Shown here: positions 9,215 through 16,882 of the stretch, piece by piece
How positions within the stretch are numbered: position 1 is the stretch's first letter
Layout: each line of letters begins with the position of its first letter
From: Bryobacterales bacterium
GTDB lineage: Bacteria > Acidobacteriota > Terriglobia > Bryobacterales > UBA6623
DNA: 44,037 nt
Reading direction: 5' to 3'
Assembly (NCBI GenBank): GCA_028819575.1
Contig: JAPPLB010000143.1
Location: 1 to 44,037, forward strand
Made by a program: the position numbers and the translations under genes
Notes under the pieces: model-generated
Seen by the model: the letters and a program-made list of their open reading frames with translations, nothing else
Databases searched by the model: none
What the model was told of the DNA's origin: nothing

Positions 9215-11314
9215 TCAACCCACCTGCACCAGACCGTAGCGCCGCTGCCACTTGTTCCGGATATAGTCAACCAGTTCCACGAGGACACGCTTGCCCGGCG
9301 GGTTCTGGACGAAGGCTGTTGCTTCACCCCGGGCCAGCTCCAGCATCTCCCGATCCCGAATTACGTCCGCAACGCGGAACGTCGGCAACCCCGACTGCTT
9401 CGTTCCGAAAAATTCCCCCGGGCCGCGCAGTTGCAGATCGACGTCGGCGATGCGAAACCCGTCTTGCGTTTCGACCATCGTGCGGATGCGCTCTTCCGCC
9501 GTCGGGTTCGTCTCGCCGCACATCAGAAGGCAGTAGCTGCGCTCCGCGCCCCGCCCCACGCGCCCGCGAAGCTGATGCAGTTGCGACAGGCCGAAACTTT
9601 CCGCGTGGACGATCAGCATGACGGTTGCGTTCGGCACGTCCACGCCCACCTCGATCACCGTCGTCGACACGAGCACCCCGACCTTGTTCGACGTGAAGGC
9701 TTGCATGACGGCCTCTTTGTCCGCTGTCGGAAGACGCCCATGCAACAGCCCCACCTCGAGATCGGGAAAAACCTTCTTGGCGAGCCGATCGTAGACGTCC
9801 TGAGCCGCCGCGACCTGTTTCGTTTCGGATTCTTCGATCAGCGGGCAAACGACGTAAACCTGCTGTCCGGCCTGCACCTGCCGCCGGATAAACGCGAACA
9901 CCTTCTCCTCGTCCGCGAACGGCAATTTGCGCGTGACGATCGGCGACCGCCCCGGCGGCAACTCGTCGATCACCGACACGTCGAGTTCCCCATACAGCGT
10001 GAGCGCCAGGGTGCGGGGAATCGGCGTTGCCGTCATCACGAGCACGTCGGGGTGTTCGCCCTTCTGCAAGAGCCGCCAGCGCTGCATCACTCCGAAGCGG
10101 TGTTGCTCGTCGATCACGATGAATCCGAGCCGCTGGAAGGCCACGTTGTCCGAGATCACCGCATGGGTGCCGATCACGACGTGGGCCAGCCCCTCGGCGA
10201 TCAGCCGACGGAACTTCTTCTTGTCGGCCGCGCTCATCGACCCGGTGAGCAAAACGACCACGTACCCCGCCGGTTCCAGCAGCCGTTTGAAGTAGAGAAA
10301 GTGTTGGGCCGCCAGGATCTCCGTCGGCGCCATCACGGCCACCTGATAGTCGTTCTCGAGCGCGATCACCGCCGCTTCGAGGGCCACGATGGTCTTGCCG
10401 CTCCCCACGTCGCCCTGGAGAAGACGGTTCATCGGCGCCGGTTGCGCCATGTCGCCGGCAATCTCCTTGAGCACCCGCTTCTGCGCCATCGTCGGCTTGA
10501 ATGGCAACACCTGCTTGATCTTGTTGCGCGCCCGGTCGTTCAGGCAGAAGGCGATGCCCCGCGCCGCGCGCGCCTTTTGCCGCTTCAGCGCCAAGCCGCA
10601 TTCCAGGAAGAAGAACTCCTCGAAAATCAGCCGGACCTGTCCCGGAGACCGAAACGACTTCAGCGCTTGCAGATCCGCGCCGGGAGCGGGGAAGTGCGTC
10701 TGCCACAGCGCCTCGATCCGGTTCGGGAAACCCATGCGCCGGCGAACGGTTTCCGGCAGCGGATCGTCAAGCTCCGGCATCGCTTCGAGGCAACCATGCA
10801 CCAGCTTTCGCAGTTGGCGCGTCGTCAGGCGCCCGAGGGCCTCGTAGATGGGAACGATGCGGCCCAGGTGCAACTGCGAGTCCTGGTCGTCGTCCAGCAG
10901 TTCGTATTCGGGATGCAAGATGCAAACCTGACCGGAGTAGGAGTCGAGCTCCACCTTGCCATAGAAGGCGACTCGCTTGCCTCGCTCCAGAATCCCCTGC
11001 AGGTAGTCGCCGTGAAACCACTTCATCACCAGCGCCGCCCCGGATTCGTCCCGCACGCGAGCTTCGAACAGCCGGACGCGCGAGCGGCGCGCCTGGAACG
11101 ACTGGGCGGCCTGGATTTCGCCGATCACGGTGGCCGTTTCTCCGACGACGAGCGCCGAGAGCGGTTTGACGTTGCTGCGGTCTTCGTACCGGAACGGCAG
11201 GCGGTAGAGAAGGTCCTCGACGGTCGCGAGGCCTTTGCCCGCGAGCAGCCGGCCGCGCTGGCGGCCGACGCTCTTCAGGCGCTCCAACGGTGTCTCGGGT
11301 TCGATCCGGTTCAT
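9215..11314 (-). CDS. recG: ATP-dependent DNA helicase RecG
   Basis: 699 aa, full length (E. coli RecG 693). Branch-migration helicase that regresses stalled forks and processes recombination intermediates. N-terminal wedge/OB domain (residues ~1-200, LYRLPFRYEDRSNVKPL), then SF2 motor: LLQGDVGSGKTIVALEAA (Walker A), IVIDEQHRFGVMQR (DEQH box), MTATPIPRTLALTLYGELD, STTVIEVGVDVPNATVM and QLHQLRGRVGRGAERSYC (motif VI). ATG 11314 (MNRIEPE) is preferred; an in-frame TTG at 11338 is an alternative. It is followed directly by rsmD. Confidence 0.97.
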   Translation of the reverse strand: MNRIEPETPLERLKSVGRQRGRLLAGKGLATVEDLLYRLPFRYEDRSNVKPLSALVVGETATVIGEIQAAQSFQARRSRVRLFEARVRDESGAALVMKWFHGDYLQGILERGKRVAFYGKVELDSYSGQVCILHPEYELLDDDQDSQLHLGRIVPIYEALGRLTTRQLRKLVHGCLEAMPELDDPLPETVRRRMGFPNRIEALWQTHFPAPGADLQALKSFRSPGQVRLIFEEFFFLECGLALKRQKARAARGIAFCLNDRARNKIKQVLPFKPTMAQKRVLKEIAGDMAQPAPMNRLLQGDVGSGKTIVALEAAVIALENDYQVAVMAPTEILAAQHFLYFKRLLEPAGYVVVLLTGSMSAADKKKFRRLIAEGLAHVVIGTHAVISDNVAFQRLGFIVIDEQHRFGVMQRWRLLQKGEHPDVLVMTATPIPRTLALTLYGELDVSVIDELPPGRSPIVTRKLPFADEEKVFAFIRRQVQAGQQVYVVCPLIEESETKQVAAAQDVYDRLAKKVFPDLEVGLLHGRLPTADKEAVMQAFTSNKVGVLVSTTVIEVGVDVPNATVMLIVHAESFGLSQLHQLRGRVGRGAERSYCLLMCGETNPTAEERIRTMVETQDGFRIADVDLQLRGPGEFFGTKQSGLPTFRVADVIRDREMLELARGEATAFVQNPPGKRVLVELVDYIRNKWQRRYGLVQVG

Positions 11315-11553
11315 GAGCGGCGGCCTGCTCAGCTTCAATCAGAGGCTGACATCGAAGTGTAGCGGACGTATTTCGGCATGACTCGCCGGGAATCGCGCCC
11401 CGCCCGAACGCGTCTGCGGCCCGAGACGCTGAGAGAATCCGCGTGCTTCCTCTTTCCGGGTTCACGCCTTTCAGGCATCAGCTTTAGTCGATCAGAGCTG
11501 ACTCCTCTTGAAAGGCGCTGCACCGGTGCTACTCTAGTCTCGAGGGGTGCTCC

Positions 11554-11808
11554 TTGAAAAACCATGTCTTCAATATCGTCGTCGAAGAAGACGAGCATGA
11601 GGACGGGCGGCCCGCATTCCGGGCGTACTGTCCGGCCCTCGAATCCATGGGAGCCGCAACGTGGGGCGATACCCGAGAAGAAGCAATCAAGCATATCGGC
11701 GAGGTGCTTCACATCATCGTGGATGAACTCTCCGAGGAGGGGAAAGAAATCCCGCCGGATGCGCTCATCGCGTCCACCCGATCTTCTGCTGTTTCGGTGA
11801 GCGTCTGA
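11554..11808 (+). CDS. hicB: HicB-family antitoxin
   Basis: 84 aa. Small HicB/UPF0150-type fold: FNIVVEEDEHEDGRPAFRAY, then CPALESMGAATWGDTREEAI, the usual pattern of a substrate-mimic RNase H-like antitoxin without a clear C-terminal DNA-binding domain. Start at TTG 11554 with GAGGGG a few bases upstream; an internal ATG would cut into the first strand. It is followed by a HicA reading frame overlapping its stop. The 215 bp before it hold nothing recognisable beyond a possible TACTCT -10 box. Confidence 0.8.
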   Translation: MKNHVFNIVVEEDEHEDGRPAFRAYCPALESMGAATWGDTREEAIKHIGEVLHIIVDELSEEGKEIPPDALIASTRSSAVSVSV

Positions 11809-12044
11809 AACTGCCGAAGGGCGTTTCAGCCCGCGCACTCATCCGCGCGCTCAAAGCCGATGGATTCGTTCATGTCCGAACTACCGGAAGCCACCGTAGA
11901 TTTCATCACCTTGATGGTCGCCGCGTTTCCGTTTCCTGCCATAAGGAATCCGCAACCCTTCCGTTGAAATCCCTTCGGAGCGTTATCGTGCTTCAAGCCC
12001 GATGGAACGAAGACGACCTTCGACGACTGAAGCTTATCAAGTAG
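11805..12044 (+). CDS. hicA: HicA-family mRNA interferase toxin with apparent CTG start
   Basis: 79 aa. dsRBD-like toxin that cleaves mRNA; reads KLPKGVSARALIRALKADGF, then VRTTGSHRRFHH with the catalytic His in GSH, and ends WNEDDLRRLKLIK. The frame is open upstream but contains no ATG, GTG or TTG at the expected place. CTG at 11805-11807 overlaps the hicB stop as CTGA, exactly where ATGA coupling is usual. Either it starts at CTG or the start codon was lost and the toxin is silenced. It is too short for most gene callers with standard starts. Confidence 0.72.
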   Translation: MKLPKGVSARALIRALKADGFVHVRTTGSHRRFHHLDGRRVSVSCHKESATLPLKSLRSVIVLQARWNEDDLRRLKLIK

Positions 12045-12113
12045 CTTCGCTTTTCACGGGGCTTTTGCTTGCCGGGCGAGACCAGAGACAAGAAGGAAGA
12101 TGAACGTTTTGAA

Positions 12114-12271
12114 CACCAAGCCGCCTTACGCCCACAGGCTTCTTCGGCCCGAGCGCAGCAGCCAGATGAAGAACGGGCCCCCCAGCATGGCCGTCATCAC
12201 TCCCACGGGGATCTCGCTGGGCGCCAGCGCCGTTCGCGCAACCGTGTCGCAGAGCATCAGGAATCCGCCGC
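12114..12271 (-). pseudogene. duplicate of the 3' end of btuC
   Basis: 158 bp that match 13088-13245 with about five mismatches by eye. It encodes in minus orientation [20 protein letters not shown] through the final SGRRSLWA and stop, i.e. roughly the last 47 residues of the BtuC-like permease. It lies 974 bp from the intact gene. The segment between the copies holds HigA, a main repeat, the HigB remnant and a short Excalibur-like tail. Confidence 0.9.
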
Positions 12272-12376
12272 ATGCAGGACTGTAGTGTCCGGTGCGTGAT
12301 CCGGCTGCAAGAGTTGCTCGCCGCCTGCCCATCGCCACGACTTTTTCTGCCAACAGTGTCCATGCGCCGTGACTGC

Positions 12377-12466
12377 CACGCCGTCATCGTGACGGGTTCG
12401 ATCCGACGGCCTCGCCGCCACATCCAAGAGCGGGACGCCGACGGCGATGGGGTGTTGTGCGAATAG
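12377..12466 (+). pseudogene. possible C-terminal tail of an Excalibur-domain nuclease
   Basis: The plus-strand frame ends RDADGDGVLCE then TAG, which matches the calcium-binding end of Excalibur domains (DRDGDGxxCE). Upstream residues ([18 protein letters not shown]) are not recognisable. Excalibur tails often follow a thermonuclease domain, and a thermonuclease N-terminal fragment lies at 16261 on the same strand; whether the two were once one gene is speculation. Confidence 0.35.
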
Positions 12467-12475
12467 ATTGATCGT

Positions 12476-12733
12476 TTATGCAGCATCCTGCTTCCGTCGT
12501 GCCCGCTCAAGGTCGTAGGCAGTCTGTATCCGCAGCCAGAATTCGGCGCTGGACCAGCCTGCCGCTTCCAGCTTGATTGCCATTTCCGGCGAGATCCCGC
12601 TGGCGCCATTGATCACCCGTGACAACGTATTGCGCGAGACGCCCAGCCTCTTTGCCGCGGCAGTCACACTGAGGCTGTCTCCCAGGCATCCGGTTTGGAT
12701 GATTCGTCCAGGGTGCACCGTATCCATGGCCAT
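12476..12733 (-). CDS. higA: HigA-family antitoxin (XRE helix-turn-helix)
   Basis: 85 aa. Starts MAMDTVHPGRIIQ and contains an XRE HTH, SVTAAAKRLGVSRNTLSRVI, followed by NGASGISPEMAIKLEAAGW and the typical WLRIQTAYDLERARR. In an intact pair it would bind HigB toxin and repress the operon. The ATG at 12733 has a strong AGGAGG seven bases upstream, immediately outside the repeat end; longer readings run through the repeat and are artefacts. Its toxin partner (12926-13033) is truncated and is separated from it by the repeat. Confidence 0.88.
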   Translation of the reverse strand: MAMDTVHPGRIIQTGCLGDSLSVTAAAKRLGVSRNTLSRVINGASGISPEMAIKLEAAGWSSAEFWLRIQTAYDLERARRKQDAA

Positions 12734-12748
12734 ATCCGTTCCTCCTAG

Positions 12749-12925
12749 CCTGCAAGTCTCACCACGCGGCGAGGCGAAGTGGGTGAGAGGGCCGTCAGGA
12801 CGAGGCGCGAGCCGCTTGGCGCGCGCAGGCGTACTTGAACAGTACGTTGAGCACGGCAAGCAAACGCAACGAAGTCCTGGCGGTCGTATCGCGTGCTTCG
12901 ACCGTCGGGTGGTGAGAACTGCAGG
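12749..12925 (+). repeat. main 177-bp palindromic repeat, copy 2
   Basis: Full-length copy. TAG stands directly outside both ends (12746-12748 on plus; complement of 12926-12928 on minus). The right TAG is the stop codon of the HigB remnant. Left terminal sequence CCTGCAAGTCTCACCAC, right GTGGTGAGAACTGCAGG: the outer ends carry differences not shared with other copies. It sits exactly between higB and higA. Confidence 0.95.
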
Positions 12926-13033
12926 CTAATGGTAGTCGATCAGATCAACGTCGCAAGCCTCGCCGCTCTCAAAGCGGAATACGATTCGCCAGTTGCAGGA
13001 CACCCGCATGCTCCAAAAACCCTGCCGATCGCC
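12926..13033 (-). pseudogene. HigB-family toxin, 5'-truncated
   Basis: 35 codons ending ...SCNWRIVFRFESGEACDVDL and IDYH before TAG, the hallmark C-terminus of HigB/RelE-fold mRNA interferases (NWRIxFRF...VDLIDYH). The preceding GDRQGFWSMRV still aligns, but upstream there is an in-frame TAG (13034-13036) and then sequence that no longer matches. About 55-60 N-terminal residues are missing, so the toxin is inactive. The break lies ~50 bp from the btuC-end duplication. Confidence 0.8.
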
Positions 13034-13099
13034 CTACTCACCCACCCAACGGCTCGCACTTTGCTGCGCCGCTTTGACCTGCCGCGCCACCAAGCAGCC

Positions 13100-14095
13100 T
13101 TATGCCCACAGGCTTCTCCGGCCCGAGCGCAGCAGCCAGATGAAGAACGGGCCCCCCAGCATGGCCGTCATCACTCCCACGGGGATCTCGCTGGGCGCCA
13201 GCGCCGTTCGCGCAACCGTGTCGCACAGCATCAGGAACCCGCCGCCCACGCAGAACGATGTCGGCACGAGCAGCCGGTGATCCGCGCCGACCACCATCCG
13301 AAGCGCGTGCGGCACGATCAGGCCGATGAATCCGATCGGGCCGGTGAGAGCCGTGATCGACGCCGTGAGAAACGACCCCAGCAGATAGCAAATCAGCATC
13401 AGGCTCGTTAGATGAACGCCTCGCGTCGCTGCCCAATCTTCCCCTACCGACAGCAGGTTCAATTGATTCGATTTGACGACGGCAATGCCGACGCCCGCCG
13501 CGATGCCGGTCGTGAGTATCGCCAGGGTGTTGTAGGACATCGACTCGATCCCGCCCATCAACCAGCGCACGATCGTAAACGATTCGGTGAACCCGGCCGT
13601 GTAATGCAGGAACAGAATGCCCGCCATGCAGATGGCGTTGATCGTGACGCCCGTCAGCAGCAGCGTGAACGACGACATGCGGCGGCCTTCCGACGCGATG
13701 CCGACGACGACCATGATCGTGATCGCCGCGCCGACGAGACCCGAGAACCAGACCGCCGGGAAGGCGCCGATGGCGCGCCAGCCGAAACAGATCGCGATGA
13801 CCGCCCCGAGCGCCGCTCCGCTCTGCACGCCCAGCGTGTAAGGAGTAGCCAGGGCGTCTCGCAGCAGGGCTTGAAACACGACGCCCGCCAGCGCCAGCGC
13901 GCCTCCCGCAAGTCCCGCGAGCAGCACCCGCGGCAGCCGCACCTGGAACAGAATCTCCCTGTCCGGCGACTGTCCCGCCCAGGCGCGAGAGAAGGCGACG
14001 TCGCTGGATCCGATGAGCGGCGTCACCGCGAGCGCAGACAGAAAAAAAAGCGCGGCGGCGCCGACGGCGGTCCAGAACCTTCGGCGGTCTACCAT
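13100..14095 (-). CDS. btuC: FecCD-type ABC permease for vitamin B12 (BtuC-like)
   Basis: 331 aa, about ten TM segments. Inner-membrane permease moving cobalamin (or related corrinoid/siderophore) from the periplasmic binding protein. FecCD hallmarks: RLPRVLLAGLAGGALALAGV, FQALLRDALATPYTLGVQSG, LTGPIGFIGLIVPHALRM and the C-terminal [12 protein letters not shown]12 is inferred from the riboswitch heading the operon. Start overlaps the ATPase gene end by 7 nt. Its last 47 codons are duplicated at 12114-12271. Confidence 0.93.
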   Translation of the reverse strand: MVDRRRFWTAVGAAALFFLSALAVTPLIGSSDVAFSRAWAGQSPDREILFQVRLPRVLLAGLAGGALALAGVVFQALLRDALATPYTLGVQSGAALGAVIAICFGWRAIGAFPAVWFSGLVGAAITIMVVVGIASEGRRMSSFTLLLTGVTINAICMAGILFLHYTAGFTESFTIVRWLMGGIESMSYNTLAILTTGIAAGVGIAVVKSNQLNLLSVGEDWAATRGVHLTSLMLICYLLGSFLTASITALTGPIGFIGLIVPHALRMVVGADHRLLVPTSFCVGGGFLMLCDTVARTALAPSEIPVGVMTAMLGGPFFIWLLRSGRRSLWA

Positions 14096-14898
14096 GGGTG
14101 ACGCCCCTGCGTTGGGAGTTGCCCCGCCGGTTGCTCATACGAGACCCACGGGCGTCCGTTCGGGCCGCTCAGAATCTCGGCGTCGACTTCGAACACCTCG
14201 TTCAGCAGTCTCCTGGTCAGGACCTCGCCGGGAACATCGTCCGCGGCTACTTCGCCATGCGACAGGACCACCAGGCGATCCGAATAGCTTGCCGCCAGGT
14301 TGAGATCGTGGGTGACCGCCACGACACAGATGCCCTCGCGCGCCAGCTTTTCCAGCAGGACATAGGTGCTGATCTGGTGCTTCAGGTCAAGAAACGTCGT
14401 GGGTTCGTCGAGCAGCAGAACCGAGGGTTCTTGAGCCAGCGCGCCGGCCAGGATGACTCTTTGCCGCTCGCCGCCGCTCAGCACCCTGAAGTCGAGACGG
14501 GCGAACGGCAGGGTATCGGTGGTCTCCATCGCGCGGCGCACGGCTTCGCGGTCCTCGGGGGTCTCGAACAGCCCGTTGCAGTGCGGCGTGCGGCCCATGT
14601 AGACGACCTGTTCCGCCGTGAACGGAAACTCGATGCGAACATTCTGCGGAATGAACGACAGCCGGCGGCCCAGATCGCCCTTGCGCCATTGCGAGATCTC
14701 CACGCCGCGGAACCGGCACTCTCCCTCGTAGTCCTCCCGCATGCCGGAGAGAACCGACATGAGCGTCGACTTCCCGGCGCCGTTCGGCCCGACGACCGCG
14801 GCCAACTCCCCTTCGTGGAACCGCAGCGAGATGCCCCTCAGGATCTCCGCCGAGCCGAGCCGGACTCGAACGCCGTCCAATGCGTATACCAGCGTCAC
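14089..14898 (-). CDS. btuD: ABC transporter ATPase for vitamin B12 (BtuD-like)
   Basis: 269 aa. Cytosolic ATPase driving the BtuC-like permease. Walker A GPNGAGKST (residues ~38-46), Q-loop FIPQNVRIEF, signature LSGGERQRVILAGAL, Walker B VLLLDEPTTFLD, H-loop VTHDLNLA. GTG at 14898 is chosen because it overlaps the upstream binding-protein stop as GTGA; longer readings run antiparallel into that gene and lack homology. Confidence 0.94.
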   Translation of the reverse strand: MTLVYALDGVRVRLGSAEILRGISLRFHEGELAAVVGPNGAGKSTLMSVLSGMREDYEGECRFRGVEISQWRKGDLGRRLSFIPQNVRIEFPFTAEQVVYMGRTPHCNGLFETPEDREAVRRAMETTDTLPFARLDFRVLSGGERQRVILAGALAQEPSVLLLDEPTTFLDLKHQISTYVLLEKLAREGICVVAVTHDLNLAASYSDRLVVLSHGEVAADDVPGEVLTRRLLNEVFEVDAEILSGPNGRPWVSYEQPAGQLPTQGRHPW

Positions 14899-15815
14899 GG
14901 TGCGGCCTCGGGATGGATCATGCGGAAAAGAGACTGCGCCGCCTCGACGACGCGGGGGCCGGGTACAACGAAGATATCGTTGGCGACCGCGTAGACGCGG
15001 CCATGTCGGACTGCGGGCAACGAGGGCATCTGTTTCCACAGTTCCGTGACGGAGCGTTTATGTTCCTCGGTTACCTGGTCGGTTTCGGACATGTCGCCCA
15101 TGTCGATGATGATGTCCGGACGGCTTGCGTAGATTTCTTCCCGCGGGATGCGCGGATAGAAGGTCCTCGCTTCCCCGAAGACGTTGCGTCCCCCGGCGAT
15201 GTCGATCAGCTCATTGAGAAACGACCCCTGGCCGACGACGGTCAGATCCTGAATCGTCGCCGGTGTACGGCCGACGATGAACATCACGCCTCGGCGGGGC
15301 AAGCCGCTGCTCCTGCCGCGGACGCGTTCCAGCGCGGTCCGGATTTCCACGATGCGGCGGCCGGCGGCGTCGGGCGCGCCGGTGCGCTCCCCCAGAGCCT
15401 GTAATGATTCGAAGATGCCGTCAAGGTCGTTGTGCCTGAGCTCGAATACGTCGAGGCCAATGCCTCTCAGCCGGTCCGCAAGAGTGCCTTGTTCCTTGAG
15501 CAGAACGACCAGGTCCGGTTGCATCGAGAGGACGGTTTCGACGTTCGGCCGCAGAAAGTCGCCGATCTTCGGCTTGTCACGCACTTCGGGCGGATAGTGG
15601 CAGAACTCGGTGACGGCGGCGACCCGGTCTCCCAGCCCGAGCGTGTAGAGCATTTCCGTGATGCTGGGCGCGGTCGAGATGATGCGGCGCGGCGGTTCGG
15701 CGTGGCCGCAGATGACCGCGGCCACGATAACTGCTGCAAGGCGGAAACCGGACAAGAGTCTTCTTGCCGCCGTTGTCCGGCCCTGGTTGGCGCGCGCCGC
15801 CGTTCCAACACTCAT
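14895..15815 (-). CDS. btuF: periplasmic cobalamin-binding protein (BtuF-like)
   Basis: 306 aa. An N-terminal signal segment (RLAAVIVAAVICGHA, residues ~30-44) is followed by the mature start PRRIISTAPSITEMLYTLGL and DRVAAVTEFCHYPPEV, typical of helical-backbone class III binding proteins. Later IPREEIYASRPDIIIDMGD and LPAVRHGRVYAVANDIFVVP match the C-terminal lobe. I chose ATG 15815, which has GAGG upstream; ATG 15839 is an alternative. It is the first gene after the cobalamin riboswitch and overlaps btuD by 4 nt. Confidence 0.9.
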   Translation of the reverse strand: MSVGTAARANQGRTTAARRLLSGFRLAAVIVAAVICGHAEPPRRIISTAPSITEMLYTLGLGDRVAAVTEFCHYPPEVRDKPKIGDFLRPNVETVLSMQPDLVVLLKEQGTLADRLRGIGLDVFELRHNDLDGIFESLQALGERTGAPDAAGRRIVEIRTALERVRGRSSGLPRRGVMFIVGRTPATIQDLTVVGQGSFLNELIDIAGGRNVFGEARTFYPRIPREEIYASRPDIIIDMGDMSETDQVTEEHKRSVTELWKQMPSLPAVRHGRVYAVANDIFVVPGPRVVEAAQSLFRMIHPEAAP

Positions 15816-15931
15816 GCCTGCCCTCACAGCCCCTCTCATCAGACCGGGCAAACCAGGCGAAGGAGTGTCGCGGGCGTTCCGCAAGGAAGACCGGCCGACA
15901 TACCCTGCTCCGCGAGGCGCTGTCCGGCTGC

Positions 15932-16110
15932 GCGTTCGGCAGGTCTCCTGGCTCACGGCTTGTCGGCCCGGCTGCGGCGCCTTCCCCGTTCCCTGCCGAG
16001 TGGCGGTGGTGTCAGCCGGTCCTCGCCGATTACAGTGGCGGGTCCGCGCGGGATTCTCACCCGCTTCCCTATTCTCTCCGTCCGACGGAGTCGACCGGAG
16101 CACCGAACGC
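15932..16110 (-). promoter_or_regulatory. cobalamin (AdoCbl) riboswitch
   Basis: On the minus strand the P1 arms GCGTTCGG (near 16110) and CCGAACGC (near 15932) pair perfectly. Between them are the hallmark elements GGTGCTCC, GAATAGGGAAGCGGGTGAGA, CCCGCCACTGTAATC (with the GCCACTG B12 core), GCCACTCGGCAGGGAA, and the 3' B12 box GAGCCAGGAGACCTGCC. It precedes btuF by ~117 nt and should repress btuFDC expression when adenosylcobalamin is bound. Confidence 0.97.
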
Positions 16111-16192
16111 GCGGCTGAGCGGCCGAACCGCCCAGCCACCTGCCTGGAAGGTATCAGCTCGATGGGGGCCGGTCAAGTCGGCAGCGAGCTCT

Positions 16193-16220
16193 CTGAAGGA
16201 GACTCACGGAGACGATGAGG
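16193..16220 (+). repeat. 28-bp direct repeat, left copy
   Basis: Begins CTGAAGGAGACTCACG and ends GACGATGAGG; matches 16750-16777 with one mismatch, and weaker similarity continues ~20 bp (GAGxCGCACCxGAxTCC). The two copies bracket the thermonuclease fragment and the small coiled-coil gene. Confidence 0.8.
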
Positions 16221-16260
16221 TGAGACGCACCCGAATCCAGCGGCCGAAACTGCCACCGAT

Positions 16261-16440
16261 AGCGGCGAGGTCGTCCGGGTCATCGACGGTGATACGCTCC
16301 GCGTCGGGATTGCGGGACGGGATCGCACCGTCCGCCTTATCGGAGTGGATACTACGGAGACCAGGCATCCTGCAAAAGCGGGCGTGTATTTCGGTCGTGA
16401 AGCCAAGCCCTCTCAGGCAAACTACTCGTACCGTTGCCCG
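16261..16440 (+). pseudogene. thermonuclease (SNase-like) N-terminal fragment
   Basis: Reads SGEVVRVIDGDTLRV, then VRLIGVDTTETRHP and YFGREAKP, matching the N-terminal barrel of staphylococcal nuclease-like proteins (VIDGDTxxV...VRLxGVDTPE). No start codon exists between the upstream in-frame TGA (16216) and the domain. After YFGREAKPSQ it runs into unrelated sequence, losing the catalytic Arg/Glu region. A relic. Confidence 0.8.
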
Positions 16441-16442
16441 AG

Positions 16443-16613
16443 TCAGGTAAAGAGTTTGGTGGCAATGGCAAGAGTGATTGTCAAGTTGATGCCCAACAGG
16501 ACTTCCAGCCGCAACAGTCGTCGATCCAGGGCAGCGACTTCCTGAGCGGCAGCTTTAGCCTTGGCTTCGCTGGCTCCGGCTTCAATCAAGGCCTCGTAGG
16601 TGTCGGACAGCAT
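16443..16613 (-). CDS. small coiled-coil membrane protein (CCDC90/DUF1640-like)
   Basis: 56 aa. MLSDTYEALIEAGASEAKAK, then an amphipathic AAAQEVAALDRRLLRLEVLL and a C-terminal hydrophobic helix (GINLTITLAIATKLFT). This short coiled coil plus C-terminal membrane anchor resembles bacterial CCDC90/DUF1640 proteins, which often read LxxAGxxxxQAxA...RLExxL. AGGAG lies ~19 nt upstream, rather far. Function unknown. It overlaps the end of the thermonuclease relic's frame and sits between the two 28-bp repeats. Confidence 0.6.
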   Translation of the reverse strand: MLSDTYEALIEAGASEAKAKAAAQEVAALDRRLLRLEVLLGINLTITLAIATKLFT

Positions 16614-16749
16614 GAGTGCCCTGACGTGTTTCTCCTGGCCCTCCGATGATGTCAGATCGGCGCTGTCGGGGTCAACTCACCCGCAAAGCCCCCTGTGCCA
16701 AGCACAGCATGGGGCTTCTGTGGGCGTCTGTGGGTGCGCCGCAAGCACC

Positions 16750-16777
16750 CTGAAGGAGACTCACGAAGACGATGAGG
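16750..16777 (+). repeat. 28-bp direct repeat, right copy
   Basis: Partner of 16193-16220, one base different (CACGAAGACG against CACGGAGACG). Confidence 0.8.
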
Positions 16778-16882
16778 CGAGCCCGCACCTGATTCCTGAG
16801 CCCAGGGCTTCCGGTGGCTCGGCATGAGGCATGGCATGGCGAAATCGCATGGTCAGAAAGGAAGGGTCGACCGGGCGATTGT

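Noticed and set aside
9431-11362. 643-aa plus-strand open frame opposite recG
   Set aside because: Antisense shadow of recG with no recognisable motif; recG itself is unmistakable.
12749-12925. Main repeat as a CRISPR array or as a set of tandem repeats
   Set aside because: Copies are dispersed by kilobases, are ~177 bp and have no spacers or cas genes nearby.
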